Source: Cedecea sp000277545 (GTDB taxonomy: Bacteria > Pseudomonadota > Gammaproteobacteria > Enterobacterales > Enterobacteriaceae). From it: DNA of 64,000 nucleotides. The notes under the pieces were generated by a model. That model saw only the letters and a program-made list of their open reading frames with translations, ran no database searches and was not told where the DNA came from. Positions 17,077 through 25,760 of the stretch are shown here, in pieces; the first letter of the stretch is position 1, and each line of letters starts with the position of its first letter. The position numbers and the translations under genes are program-made. The DNA is taken from NCBI GenBank assembly GCA_050847315.1, contig CP193791.1. One strand, given 5' to 3'.

Positions 17077-18726
17077 ATGTCGAACAAACCTTTTGTTTAC
17101 CAAAATCCCTTCCCGCAGGCGCATGACGACACCGAATATTACCTGTTAACCCGCGACCACGTTTCCGTCAGCGAATTTGAAGGCCAGTCCATCCTTAAAG
17201 TTGAGCCACAGGCGCTGACCCTGCTCGCTCAGCAGGCGTTTCACGATGCGGCGTTTATGCTGCGTCCGGCACACCAGCAGCAGGTGGCGGATATCCTGAG
17301 CGACCCGGAAGCCAGCGAAAACGATAAGTACGTCGCGCTGCAGTTCCTGCGTAACTCAGACATCTCGGCCAAGGGCATTCTGCCGACCTGCCAGGATACC
17401 GGCACCGCCATCATCATGGGCAAAAAAGGCCAGCGCGTCTGGACCGGCGGTGGCGATGAAGCGGCGCTGTCTCAGGGCGTGTACAACACCTACATCGAAG
17501 ATAACCTGCGCTACTCCCAGAACGCCGCGCTGGATATGTACAAAGAGGTGAACACCGGCACCAACCTGCCTGCACAAATTGACCTCTACAGCGTGGACGG
17601 CGATGAATATAAATTCCTGTGCGTCGCCAAAGGCGGCGGTTCTGCCAACAAAACCTATCTGTATCAGGAAACTAAAGCACTGATCACCCCGGCGAAGCTT
17701 AAAAATTACCTGGTTGAGAAGATGCGCACGCTGGGCACCGCGGCCTGTCCGCCGTATCACGTCGCGTTTGTGATTGGCGGCACCTCCGCAGAATCCACGC
17801 TGAAAACCGTGAAGCTGGCGTCGACCCACTACTACGACGGCCTGCCAACCGAAGGTAACGAGCACGGCCAGGCGTTCCGCGACGTGCAGCTTGAGCAAGA
17901 GCTGCTGAAAGAAGCGCAGGAGCTTGGCCTGGGCGCGCAGTTCGGCGGCAAATACTTCGCCCACGATATCCGCGTCGTTCGTCTGCCACGCCACGGCGCA
18001 TCCTGCCCAATCGGCATGGGCGTCTCCTGCTCCGCCGACCGCAACATCAAGGCGAAAATCAACAAAGACGGCATCTGGATTGAGAAGCTGGAAAGCAATC
18101 CGGGCAAATACATCCCGGAAGAGCTGCGCCAGGCCGGAGAAGGCGAAGCGGTGAAAGTGAACCTGAACCGCCCGATGAAAGAGATCCTCGCGCAGCTGTC
18201 CGACTTCCCGGTGTCCACTCGCCTGTCGCTTAGCGGCACCATCATCGTGGCACGCGACATCGCCCACGCGAAGCTGAAAGAACGCCTCGATAACGGCGAA
18301 GCGTTGCCGCAGTACGTGAAAGATCACCCGATCTACTACGCTGGCCCGGCTAAAACGCCGGAAGGTTACGCTTCCGGTTCCCTGGGCCCAACCACGGCAG
18401 GCCGCATGGACTCCTACGTGGACCAGCTGCAGGCCAACGGCGGCAGCATGATCATGCTGGCCAAAGGCAACCGCAGCAAGCCAGTGACCGACGCCTGTCA
18501 CAAACACGGCGGCTTCTACCTGGGCAGCATCGGTGGCCCGGCGGCTGTGCTGGCGCAAAACAGCATCAAGAGCCTTGAACTGGTGGAATACCCTGAGCTG
18601 GGTATGGAAGCCATCTGGAAAATCGAAGTGGAAGACTTCCCGGCGTTTATCCTGGTGGATGACAAAGGCAACGACTTCTTCCAGCAGATCCAGAACAAAC
18701 AGTGCGCGGGCTGTAACAAGCACTGA
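17077..18726 (+). CDS. Class I fumarate hydratase (FumA/FumB type)
   Basis: This 549-residue iron-sulfur fumarase interconverts malate and fumarate. The three [4Fe-4S] cysteines of E. coli FumA are at the same positions: C105 (LPTCQDTGT), C224 (TAACPPYH) and C318 (GVSCSA). Length and sequence match FumA/FumB, and the ending QNKQCAGCNKH is typical. The start at 17077 is preceded by TATGGAGTAACG, a good ribosome site. It lies just after the DASS transporter and is closed by a strong terminator, so the two form an operon supplying fumarate to the divergent fumarate reductase. By context it is FumB-like (anaerobic). Some family members also dehydrate tartrate, which cannot be excluded. Confidence 0.93.
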   Translation: MSNKPFVYQNPFPQAHDDTEYYLLTRDHVSVSEFEGQSILKVEPQALTLLAQQAFHDAAFMLRPAHQQQVADILSDPEASENDKYVALQFLRNSDISAKGILPTCQDTGTAIIMGKKGQRVWTGGGDEAALSQGVYNTYIEDNLRYSQNAALDMYKEVNTGTNLPAQIDLYSVDGDEYKFLCVAKGGGSANKTYLYQETKALITPAKLKNYLVEKMRTLGTAACPPYHVAFVIGGTSAESTLKTVKLASTHYYDGLPTEGNEHGQAFRDVQLEQELLKEAQELGLGAQFGGKYFAHDIRVVRLPRHGASCPIGMGVSCSADRNIKAKINKDGIWIEKLESNPGKYIPEELRQAGEGEAVKVNLNRPMKEILAQLSDFPVSTRLSLSGTIIVARDIAHAKLKERLDNGEALPQYVKDHPIYYAGPAKTPEGYASGSLGPTTAGRMDSYVDQLQANGGSMIMLAKGNRSKPVTDACHKHGGFYLGSIGGPAAVLAQNSIKSLELVEYPELGMEAIWKIEVEDFPAFILVDDKGNDFFQQIQNKQCAGCNKH

Positions 18727-18748
18727 TTTCAGTGAATACGGATAATAA

Positions 18749-18778
18749 GGCGGGCGCTACGGTGCCCGCTTTTTTTTG
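18749..18778 (+). terminator. Rho-independent terminator after the fumarase gene
   Basis: A GCGGGC/GCCCGC stem (18750-18755 and 18764-18769) is followed by a run of eight T residues from 18770. It ends the transporter-fumarase operon 23 bp after the fumarase stop. Confidence 0.9.
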
Positions 18779-18837
18779 CCCCAAAGTTACCCCATACTGA
18801 GGCCACATTTCAGCCAACGCCAACGCAAGGACTTCAC

Positions 18838-20145
18838 ATGTTAAGGATAATCAGCTGGCTACTGCTCACGCTGCTTAGCTGTGCGGGACTTGGCGCCTGG
18901 TTTTTACAGCAGCAGTACGAAGATAAATCCGCCGACTTCCGCATTCTTTACCGCGAAATCACGGTTAAGCTGTCCCAGCACGATGCCATCATTCCTCTGC
19001 TGCCCGTCAGCCAAAACGCCGTTGAGGTGCAGCACATTCTGCCGCAGATCGTCGAGTGGCGACGGCATGACAACCCGGAGCCTCGCCTGGCGATTGTGCC
19101 AGAAGCCAATGGCCGCTACTGGCTGAACCGCCCTAACCTCTCTCTGCTGATCGATCTCCCGACGCTGCTCGACACGCTGGGCGAGAAAAAGACGTTTCAA
19201 CACCTCAGCATCAGCTGGAATAACACTCTTCTTTGCGAACAGGGCACCGCCAACAAGGGTTACTGGCAGTGGGATAAAACCGTCGCCAGCCCGACGCAGC
19301 CGTTTTTAGTTTCGGCCAGCGACAGCCCGGCATGGGCGAAACTGCCCTGGTGGCTGATAGCATCCCCGGCGCTGTTTTGGGCGCTGGCGATCTACTTGCT
19401 GACGCAATATCAGGCCAACAAACGCCGCCGGGACATTGCCGACCTGCGCGCCCGCTACGCCGAACTGACGCGCCTCAATACCATGGGAGAATTGGCGGCC
19501 GGCATGGTGCACGAGCTGAACCAGCCGCTGAGCGCCATCATGAGCTATAACCAGGCAGCAGTACGGCTGATTAAACAGGATAATCCGGCTCAGGTACCAG
19601 AACTGCTGGACGCCGCCGTGCTGCAGATAAAGCGCATCGACGGCCTGCTTAGCCAATTTCGCCAGAAGCTCACCAGCGAACGCGCCGAGCACCAGCGGGT
19701 CGATCTCCCGTCGCTCTGGCAGCGCGTGTGCAAACTGTTGGATAACGAACTGAGCCACAGCAAAATCCGCGTCACCAGCCATTTTGCCGACGACCTGCCG
19801 CCGCTCATCGCCCCGCCGCTGTGGGTTGAGCAAATCCTGCATAACATCGCCAGCAACGCGATTCAGGCACAAACCAACGGCGCAGGCTGGGTACACCTGG
19901 AGGCAAGCTCGGATAATAACGGCATCGCGCTGACGGTAACCGACGGCGGGCCGGGGCTTTCTCCTGAGGCGCTGGAACAGGTCTTTATTCCGTTCTTCAC
20001 CACCCGAGCGCAGGGCGTCGGGCTGGGGATGGCGCTCGCCGACACGCTGGTACAGCGCCTGAACGGCACCATTGAGGCCGGCAACACATCAGCGGGCGGA
20101 GCCTGCTTCCGCCTGTGGTTCCCGCTTAAGGATGAGGAGAAATAA
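18838..20145 (+). CDS. Membrane sensor histidine kinase (FixL/TtrS/DctB-like kinase core)
   Basis: This 435-residue kinase has TM1 at about residues 3-22, a periplasmic sensor region of about 145 residues without a recognised domain, TM2 at about 170-190 and a cytoplasmic kinase core. The phospho-acceptor is H225 in MVHELNQPLSAIMSYNQA, the H-box form found in FixL-, DctB- and TtrS-like kinases. The N box (NIASNAIQAQ) and glycine boxes (DGGPGLS, GVGLGMALA) are intact. Its TAA overlaps the ATG of the response regulator, so they form one two-component pair. The signal is unknown. The secreted HbpS-like protein encoded just downstream is a possible sensory partner. Confidence 0.88.
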   Translation: MLRIISWLLLTLLSCAGLGAWFLQQQYEDKSADFRILYREITVKLSQHDAIIPLLPVSQNAVEVQHILPQIVEWRRHDNPEPRLAIVPEANGRYWLNRPNLSLLIDLPTLLDTLGEKKTFQHLSISWNNTLLCEQGTANKGYWQWDKTVASPTQPFLVSASDSPAWAKLPWWLIASPALFWALAIYLLTQYQANKRRRDIADLRARYAELTRLNTMGELAAGMVHELNQPLSAIMSYNQAAVRLIKQDNPAQVPELLDAAVLQIKRIDGLLSQFRQKLTSERAEHQRVDLPSLWQRVCKLLDNELSHSKIRVTSHFADDLPPLIAPPLWVEQILHNIASNAIQAQTNGAGWVHLEASSDNNGIALTVTDGGPGLSPEALEQVFIPFFTTRAQGVGLGMALADTLVQRLNGTIEAGNTSAGGACFRLWFPLKDEEK

Positions 20146-20762
20146 TGGCACCATGTATCTGGCTGATTGACGATGACGCCGCCATTCGTGACTCGCTGAG
20201 TCTGCTGCTTGCCACCGTCGGTTGGCAAACCCTGGCTTTTGACAGCGCCCAGGCGTTTCAGCAAAACGCCGGTGACTTAAGCCAGCTCGACGGCTGTATG
20301 CTGCTCGATATCCGCATGCCAGGGAAAACCGGGCTGACGCTGCTGGAGGAGTGGACGCAGCAGGGCCTGGCGCTGCCGGTGATTATCATGACCGGACACG
20401 GCAACATCGATTTATGCCGCCGCGCCTTTAAGAACGGTGCCTTTGAGTTCCTGACCAAGCCGGTTGATGCCGATCTGCTGTTCGAGGTCGTGGGTACCGC
20501 AATGGAACAACAGAAAGCGAAAGTTGAAGCCCGGCAGCAATGGCAGCCGCTACAGGAAAAGCTAGCCACGCTCACCGCGCGGGAAAAAGAGATGCTGAAG
20601 CAGCTTATTCAGGGCTATTCCAGTAAGGAGATCGCGCAGCTGTGTTCGCTGTCGCCGCGCACCGTGGAAGCGCACCGCGCCAATATTTTCTCCAAACTGG
20701 AAGTCAACTCGCTGCCCAAACTGCTGAAAACCTACGGCGACATCGCCAGAGAGACTAAGTAA
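20145..20762 (+). CDS. Response regulator, FixJ/TtrR type with LuxR helix-turn-helix
   Basis: This 205-residue regulator has a receiver domain (acidic residues at 9-11, phospho-acceptor D55 in LLDIRMPG, the conserved Lys in FLTKPVD). A linker leads to a LuxR/GerE helix-turn-helix at about 141-190 (LTAREKEMLKQLIQGYSSKEIA, split by the linker from SPRTVEAHR). Its ATG shares a base with the stop of the kinase gene. The nearest co-directional targets are the HbpS-like gene (92 bp downstream) and the outer-membrane barrel gene. Control of these by the pair is inference from gene order. Confidence 0.9.
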   Translation: MAPCIWLIDDDAAIRDSLSLLLATVGWQTLAFDSAQAFQQNAGDLSQLDGCMLLDIRMPGKTGLTLLEEWTQQGLALPVIIMTGHGNIDLCRRAFKNGAFEFLTKPVDADLLFEVVGTAMEQQKAKVEARQQWQPLQEKLATLTAREKEMLKQLIQGYSSKEIAQLCSLSPRTVEAHRANIFSKLEVNSLPKLLKTYGDIARETK

Positions 20763-20854
20763 AACTACCTGGAAAGTTAGGTGTTCGCGCCAATTTCCCG
20801 CTATCTCCGCGTTGCATAGTATTGCCCCATAGCCAACAACTCTGGAGCAACATC

Positions 20855-21352
20855 ATGAAACGTCTTCTGTTAAGCGCCCTGCTGCTGGGCGGTCTTGTCT
20901 CCACGGCCAGCGCCGCCACCGGCGTACTGAGCCAAAAAAACATCTCCCTCGACCTCGCCGATAAGCTGGCGCAAAACGTCCTTCAGGCCTGTGCCAAAGA
21001 CAACTACAACGTGGCGGTCACCGTAGTCGATCGTTCAGGCACGCCGCTGGTGATGAAGCGCATGGACAACGCCGGGCCGCATACCGTGGAAGCCAGCCGC
21101 ATGAAGGCCTTCACCTCGCTGACCACCAAAAACCCAACCGACAACGTGATGAAGGGTTCCCAGTCCAATGCGGGCGCGGCCAACCTGCGTGATATTCCAG
21201 GCTTCCTGCTGCTGGCGGGCGGCGTGCCGGTGAAGTCGGGTGAACAGGTGATTGGCGCGGTCGGCGTCGGCGGCGCACCGGGCGGCCATCTGGATCAGGC
21301 CTGTGCCCTGGCAGGCTTAAACAATATTGAGAAAGAACTGAACGCGGGATAA
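20855..21352 (+). CDS. Secreted HbpS/GlcG-like (DUF336) protein, possible haem-binding
   Basis: This protein of about 165 residues has a clear signal peptide (MKRLLLSALLLGGLVSTASA, cleavage before ATG) and one GlcG/HbpS/PduO-C-like domain. Family features include NVAVTVVDRSGTPLVMKRMDNAG, GGVPVKSGEQVIGAVGVGG and a final DQACALAGL segment. I chose the ATG at 20855, which has GGAGC 8 bp upstream and starts the signal peptide; the frame upstream has no ribosome site. In Streptomyces, HbpS binds haem and modulates the SenS-SenR two-component system. Here a homologue follows directly after a two-component pair, so a sensing role is an attractive inference. A role as a plain periplasmic ligand-binding protein is the alternative. 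Confidence 0.85.
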   Translation: MKRLLLSALLLGGLVSTASAATGVLSQKNISLDLADKLAQNVLQACAKDNYNVAVTVVDRSGTPLVMKRMDNAGPHTVEASRMKAFTSLTTKNPTDNVMKGSQSNAGAANLRDIPGFLLLAGGVPVKSGEQVIGAVGVGGAPGGHLDQACALAGLNNIEKELNAG

Positions 21353-21370
21353 CACCACAAGGAGCAGGAC

Positions 21371-22054
21371 ATGCATGACAAGAAAAGCTTACTGACGCTG
21401 GCGCTTCTGCTGAGCGCAGGCCATGCCGCCGCAGCCACCAGCGATGAAGGCTACTACGCTTCGGCGAAATATGTACACAGCGAGCAGCGCGCCAGTGACC
21501 AGGACACCAGCAGCCGTCCCGGCGTCGGCCAGTTTGTTGGCGGTAAAGAGAAAGACAGGCTCGGCGGCGCGTCACTGGCGGCTGGCTACCAGTACGGCAA
21601 CGGCTGGCGCACCGAAGGAGAATACACTTTCCGCCAGAAAACTGAATTTACCAGCGGCTCAACCGCCTTCCCGACCAGCCTGAACCACCTGAAGCTGAAC
21701 ACCGAGCGGCTGATGCTGAACGTCTATCGCGATTACGACATTGGCTATGGCTTGTCGCTGTTTGGCACCGCTGGCTTAGGTATTGCGAAAGTGAAGGCCG
21801 GTGGCTGGCAGGGCAACGCCGCCCGTGAATACGCCGACAGCACGCAAAACAATCTCGCTTATTCGCTGGGCGCGGGCATCAGCTACTCACCGATCGCTCG
21901 CCTGAGTTTCGACGTGGGCTATCGCTACGTGGATATGGGGAAAGTGGAAAGCGGCTATAACACCTTCGGGAACGTGCGCGGCCTGAAGGATGAGCAGATG
22001 AAAGCTCGCCTGGCCTCCAGCGAGTTCACTCTGGGTGCTCGCTACCTGTTCTAA
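21371..22054 (+). CDS. Small outer-membrane beta-barrel protein
   Basis: This 227-residue protein has a signal peptide (MHDKKSLLTLALLLSAGHAAA) and alternating amphipathic strands with a C-terminal Phe (LGARYLF), the mark of an eight-stranded outer-membrane barrel of the Opa/OmpX/PagN-like class. AAGGAG lies 7 bp before the start. It is 18 bp after the HbpS-like gene and probably in the same transcript, closed by a terminator at 22061-22083. The function could be adhesion, a small pore or envelope maintenance, and the sequence does not decide between them. Confidence 0.82.
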   Translation: MHDKKSLLTLALLLSAGHAAAATSDEGYYASAKYVHSEQRASDQDTSSRPGVGQFVGGKEKDRLGGASLAAGYQYGNGWRTEGEYTFRQKTEFTSGSTAFPTSLNHLKLNTERLMLNVYRDYDIGYGLSLFGTAGLGIAKVKAGGWQGNAAREYADSTQNNLAYSLGAGISYSPIARLSFDVGYRYVDMGKVESGYNTFGNVRGLKDEQMKARLASSEFTLGARYLF

Positions 22055-22060
22055 CAATAA

Positions 22061-22083
22061 GGCGGCCACCGGGCCGCCCTTTT
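22061..22083. terminator. Terminator shared by convergent genes (barrel protein and zinT)
   Basis: A perfect GGCGGCC/GGCCGCC stem with an ACCG loop (22061-22078) is followed by CTTTT on the plus strand. The gap between the convergent stops is only 35 bp, so it probably serves the plus-strand operon mainly. Confidence 0.8.
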
Positions 22084-22089
22084 ACATTG

Positions 22090-22734
22090 TTAGTGATGCA
22101 GCATCTCGTCCACAACCTGCGCTTTGGTCATGTTGTACGGGTAATACGTCGGCCAGTTGTCCATCTCTTTCAGCAAAGCATCTTGTGATTCGCTCCCCAT
22201 AAAGATATGGAAATGCTGCGACTGGCGCGGGGCGATGATGTGGTCGCTAAACTGCACGAACTTTGGCGCTTTGGACTGCGCATCTTTGCACTCAAACAGG
22301 TAGCGAACGCCCTTCTTTCCCGAGGCATAGGTCAGGATTTTATGCCCGGCATAGTCGTAATGACAGCTTTGCACCGCTTTGCCGACGTGAAACTCGATGA
22401 CATTATTTTCAATCCCTATCATCTCCACGTCAGTCGCATAGCCCTTTTGATAATACGCCCGATACTCCGCCACGCTTTTGCCGCTCTTTTTGGCTTTTTT
22501 CTCCAGCACCGGATCGAGGTCGCCGCTGAGCAGCAGGGGATTGACCGACTGCCAGATCCCGTCCCAGTCGGACAGCGCGCGATCTTTCACGTTAACGTCG
22601 TCAAAGATCCCTTCGCTCGCCTTTTGTTCCACTTCCGTGAGCGGTTTGCCGTGATGGTGGCCGTGCGCCAGCGCCTGATGGCTAGCCAGTAACACGCCCA
22701 TGCCCAGAATAAACGCCGATTTTTTCATGATCAT
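22090..22734 (-). CDS. zinT: Periplasmic zinc-binding protein ZinT (YodA)
   Basis: This 214-residue protein matches ZinT along its length. It has a signal peptide ending in ALA, an N-terminal His-rich motif HGHHHGKP and family signatures including LSDWDGIWQSV, DVEMIGIENN, GKKGVRYLFECKD and the C-terminal HFHIFMGSES and MLHH. ZinT binds zinc or cadmium in the periplasm and can hand zinc to ZnuA. The ATG at 22734 has AGGGGA 5 bp upstream. A Zur-like palindrome lies about 45 bp upstream, which predicts induction by zinc starvation and independently supports the assignment. It stands alone as a single-gene unit. Confidence 0.96.
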   Translation of the reverse strand: MIMKKSAFILGMGVLLASHQALAHGHHHGKPLTEVEQKASEGIFDDVNVKDRALSDWDGIWQSVNPLLLSGDLDPVLEKKAKKSGKSVAEYRAYYQKGYATDVEMIGIENNVIEFHVGKAVQSCHYDYAGHKILTYASGKKGVRYLFECKDAQSKAPKFVQFSDHIIAPRQSQHFHIFMGSESQDALLKEMDNWPTYYPYNMTKAQVVDEMLHH

Positions 22735-22767
22735 ACTGTTCCCCTGTGTATTCCTTACACGAAAAAG

Positions 22768-22790
22768 AAAACGTTATAACATAACAAATC
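22768..22790 (-). promoter_or_regulatory. Candidate Zur box upstream of zinT
   Basis: The core GTTATAACATAAC (22773-22785) is a GTTAT/ATAAC palindrome flanked by A/T-rich arms (GAAA side, AATC side), in the form of known enterobacterial Zur operators. It is centred about 45 bp upstream of the zinT start. Confidence 0.8.
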
Positions 22791-22796
22791 ACGAAA

Positions 22797-23990
22797 TCAA
22801 CTACAGCCTGCGGTGAGCGTGCCCGGCGCCTGCCGAAGACGCACTCTTTCGCTGTAAAGTGCCAGCAGCATACCGGCCAGGCAAAGCGCGCCCATCAGCA
22901 AAAATATCCCTCTGTCCAGCCCGGCCATCAGCCCTAAAGAGAACACCATTGGCCCCAGGCTACTGCCCAGTGAGGAGAGATTTTGTGCCCCATAATAGCT
23001 GGCCTTCAGCGCCTCAGGCGCGATGTCGTCGATGTAGATGTATTCACTGGGGATCAGAATAATTTCACCCAGGCTGAAAACAAACATCGCCACACACAGC
23101 CCCGGCAGCGTATCCAGCTCGCCCATCGCAGTAATAGCGGCCGCCAGCAGGGCAAAGCCCACCACAATCAGTTTAATTAACGGCCTGCGATGCAGCAGCC
23201 AGAGGCTGACAGGATATTGAAGCAGTATCACCGTCAGAGAATTACAGCTAATGAGCACCGAAACAAAGCGCATTGCTTCGGGCTTGCCCATGCTGGTTAA
23301 GAACCAGAGCGGCAGGTAGTCAGAGAAACGCCCCATTACCACCCACGCAAATACGCTACTCAGGGTAAACCAGATTAAGACACGATCTCTTGCCAGCACG
23401 GACAGCGTCTTTAAAAATGATTCAGGCCGGTTGCCTGTGAATGCATTCTTAAAACGAGGCTGGAATAACACCCCCAGCAACGAGCAGACTCCCGCGGCCA
23501 AATAGACACTTTCAACATTCGGGGATAATACAAACGTGGTCAATAACGGGCCTGTCGCCCAGGCGACATTAATTAAGGTATAGCGAAGAGAAAATACTTT
23601 GGTTCTTTCGCCCTGAGGAACCAAATCGCTCAGGGAAGCCTTAACGCCAATGGCATAAAACGTATTCGCGACCTCGCTCAGGGTCAATACGAACAGCACG
23701 CCAGCCAGACTTTCCATCCAGCCAAGCAGCAGCCAGCCAACGGCCATCATCAAACCACAAAGCCTTAAAATAAGCGAGCGTGACAGCCTGTCCAGCCAGT
23801 ATCCGCCATACACGCCCAGCCCGGAAGAAACCAGCAGCGCGCCGCCGAGCAGAAGTCCCGCAGACTCGAATGAAATATGTAAATTCTTACCGAGCGTAAG
23901 TACTAAAACAGGGGCAATCATCGCCCGGGAAATAGAGGATAAAAATGAGGACGCCAGAAGAAAATAAACGGTTAAAACCCGACCTGACAT
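22797..23990 (-). CDS. Major facilitator superfamily transporter
   Basis: This inner-membrane protein of about 397 residues has 12 predicted helices and typical MFS loop motifs (YWLDRLSRSLILR after helix 2). It resembles drug or sugar efflux carriers of the YdeE/MdtH/Set type. I prefer the ATG at 23990 (MSGRVLTVYFLLASS), which begins just before helix 1. The frame extends to an ATG at 24077, but that would leave only 21 bp to the divergent regulator. The gene is divergent from an SgrR-like regulator. In E. coli the sgrR neighbour setA is also an MFS sugar exporter, so a sugar or sugar-phosphate stress role is a fair guess. Confidence 0.85.
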   Translation of the reverse strand: MSGRVLTVYFLLASSFLSSISRAMIAPVLVLTLGKNLHISFESAGLLLGGALLVSSGLGVYGGYWLDRLSRSLILRLCGLMMAVGWLLLGWMESLAGVLFVLTLSEVANTFYAIGVKASLSDLVPQGERTKVFSLRYTLINVAWATGPLLTTFVLSPNVESVYLAAGVCSLLGVLFQPRFKNAFTGNRPESFLKTLSVLARDRVLIWFTLSSVFAWVVMGRFSDYLPLWFLTSMGKPEAMRFVSVLISCNSLTVILLQYPVSLWLLHRRPLIKLIVVGFALLAAAITAMGELDTLPGLCVAMFVFSLGEIILIPSEYIYIDDIAPEALKASYYGAQNLSSLGSSLGPMVFSLGLMAGLDRGIFLLMGALCLAGMLLALYSERVRLRQAPGTLTAGCS

Positions 23991-24012
23991 TTTTTTAATT
24001 CCGTTGACGGCT

Positions 24013-24087
24013 AAAGAGGAATTCACTATAGATAAAAAAGAGGAACACAAAAATGGATGAATAAAGGTTAAATTCATTCCTCTTTTT
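24013..24087. promoter_or_regulatory. AAAGAGGAA repeats and 11-bp inverted repeat between the MFS and SgrR-like genes
   Basis: AAAGAGGAA occurs at 24013 and 24037 and, inverted, at 24077-24085. The second and third copies extend to a perfect 11-bp inverted repeat AAAAAGAGGAA/TTCCTCTTTTT (24035-24045 and 24077-24087). They lie in the short divergent promoter region, where an SgrR-like regulator would be expected to bind. A leader RNA hairpin is the alternative. Confidence 0.5.
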
Positions 24088-24098
24088 AGAGAAAAGTC

Positions 24099-25760
24099 AT
24101 GGCGCTGATCGATAAATTCAACGTGTTATACCGACGCTTCGGGGATGCACCGGCCCAGCCGGGATTAGAGCAACTGGCAGACTTACTGCATTGCAGCGAA
24201 CGCTATGCCCGTATTCAGCTGACTAAAATGCGCGAGCTGGGCTGGATTGACTGGCAGCCCGGTATCGGGCGAGGAAAACGCTCGACGCTACGGCTGGTGA
24301 CCAGCCCGGAGCAAATTGAATGGTTACGGCTCAGGGATCTGGTCGCCAAAGGGCAGCTGGAGGCCGCCTTCGCGCACCTGACGTCGCCGCAGAGAAACCG
24401 GCTACTTGCCGATCTGAGCAGCCATCTTGGCGTGGTGGGCAAAGAGGTCAGAATCGCCATTCCAACCCTGCCAGCCACCCTGGATCCACGGCGCATCAAA
24501 AACAGGATTGAGTCATATCTGGTCCGGCAAATTTACGACAGGCTCGTGGATTACGATGAAATAAACCAGCGAATCACCGGCGCCCTTGCCCACCACTTCG
24601 AAACAAATGCTCAGGCCACGGCCTGGACATTTTGGCTGAGGCCCGGCGTCACGTTTCACACCGGAGAGCGCCTGGACGCAAGTATCGTCGCGCAAAGCCT
24701 GCTGCGGCTGAAAGAGCCGCCGGGACACTATGCCGGCCTTTTTCAGTCGTTAGATCGTGTTGAAGTTCTGAGCAGCGAGGTACTGACTTGCCATCTCACG
24801 CACACCGACTGGCTGTGGCCCCACAAACTGGCGACGGCGACCGCCTCTATCACACTTCCTTCGTCCCGGCACGGACGGCCCATCGGCAGCGGTCCATTCC
24901 AAATGGAGCAACAGAGCAAGCAGCGCATTGTGCTGCGGGCGTTCGATCGCTACTACGGCACACGCGCTTTAATTGAAAAAGTTGAGTTTTGGTCCCTGCC
25001 GGAATCCCCCGATCCCGTGACAGACATTACCTTTGATCCGGGGGCTGCAACTCAGCAAACCGATGTTCAGAACGGGTGCACCTATCTGATAGTGAGCACC
25101 CGCAGTCAGCTCATCCCAGTGGGAGAACGCCAGGCGATACTGGGGTTACTGAGCAACGCGCTTCCACCGGCAAACAACGCGGAACGAACGCCAGCCCTCA
25201 GCATTATCCCCGGCTGGGAAAGCCCACGTTCTTTGAGGCAAAATTCGCCGCCAGACATAACCGGCACGCTAAAAATCTACTCTTACGATCTGCCGTGCTT
25301 CACTACGCTGTTTGCCCGCCTGCAGCAGGTTCTTACCGCCGCAGGCATAAGGGCTGAACATATCATCCTTGGAAGCGAGGCTTTTCTTCGCCCGGAAGAG
25401 TGGCTCAGCGAGGCCGACCTGATCATGGGGAGTGAAATCCTCTACCACCGCAGTGCCTACGACATTTACGAGTGGCTCCACAGCTCAAAACTATTGAGTG
25501 CGGGCATGACTAAGACGGAGCACGAACGCCTGCATGACAGGCTCGCGCAGATAAGAACCGATCCCCACGAGCAATCCAGGCAGGAAAAGTGCAAAGCGCT
25601 GGCGGACTGGCTGATTACCGAAGGCATCTTGCTGCCTTTGTCCCATGAGCGAGTGGGCTACACGGCAAACCATCGCCTGCACGGCACCGGGCTGGCAGGC
25701 TATGGCTGGGTCGACCTCGCCCGCATCTGGATTAAAAATAATGAACTGAGTGTGTCCTGA
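24099..25760 (+). CDS. SgrR/YbaE-family transcriptional regulator with solute-binding domain
   Basis: This 553-residue protein has an N-terminal winged-helix DNA-binding domain of the SgrR type (about residues 1-115, LEQLADLLHCSERYARIQL and GRGKRSTLRL). A large C-terminal domain of the SBP_bac_5 oligopeptide-binding class follows (VRIAIPTLPATLDP, AWTFWLRPGVTFHTGERLDA). It is cytoplasmic, with no signal peptide. E. coli SgrR activates sgrS under glucose-phosphate stress, and YbaE is a paralogue of unknown role. Here it is divergent from an MFS transporter, its most likely target. No SgrS-like small RNA was recognised nearby. The start has only a weak ribosome site (GAGAAAAG). Confidence 0.88.
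   Translation: MALIDKFNVLYRRFGDAPAQPGLEQLADLLHCSERYARIQLTKMRELGWIDWQPGIGRGKRSTLRLVTSPEQIEWLRLRDLVAKGQLEAAFAHLTSPQRNRLLADLSSHLGVVGKEVRIAIPTLPATLDPRRIKNRIESYLVRQIYDRLVDYDEINQRITGALAHHFETNAQATAWTFWLRPGVTFHTGERLDASIVAQSLLRLKEPPGHYAGLFQSLDRVEVLSSEVLTCHLTHTDWLWPHKLATATASITLPSSRHGRPIGSGPFQMEQQSKQRIVLRAFDRYYGTRALIEKVEFWSLPESPDPVTDITFDPGAATQQTDVQNGCTYLIVSTRSQLIPVGERQAILGLLSNALPPANNAERTPALSIIPGWESPRSLRQNSPPDITGTLKIYSYDLPCFTTLFARLQQVLTAAGIRAEHIILGSEAFLRPEEWLSEADLIMGSEILYHRSAYDIYEWLHSSKLLSAGMTKTEHERLHDRLAQIRTDPHEQSRQEKCKALADWLITEGILLPLSHERVGYTANHRLHGTGLAGYGWVDLARIWIKNNELSVS

Noticed and set aside
17356..18723. 455-codon minus-strand open frame opposite the fumarase
   Set aside because: It is an antisense shadow. 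The fumarase frame keeps all three cluster cysteines at the expected positions.
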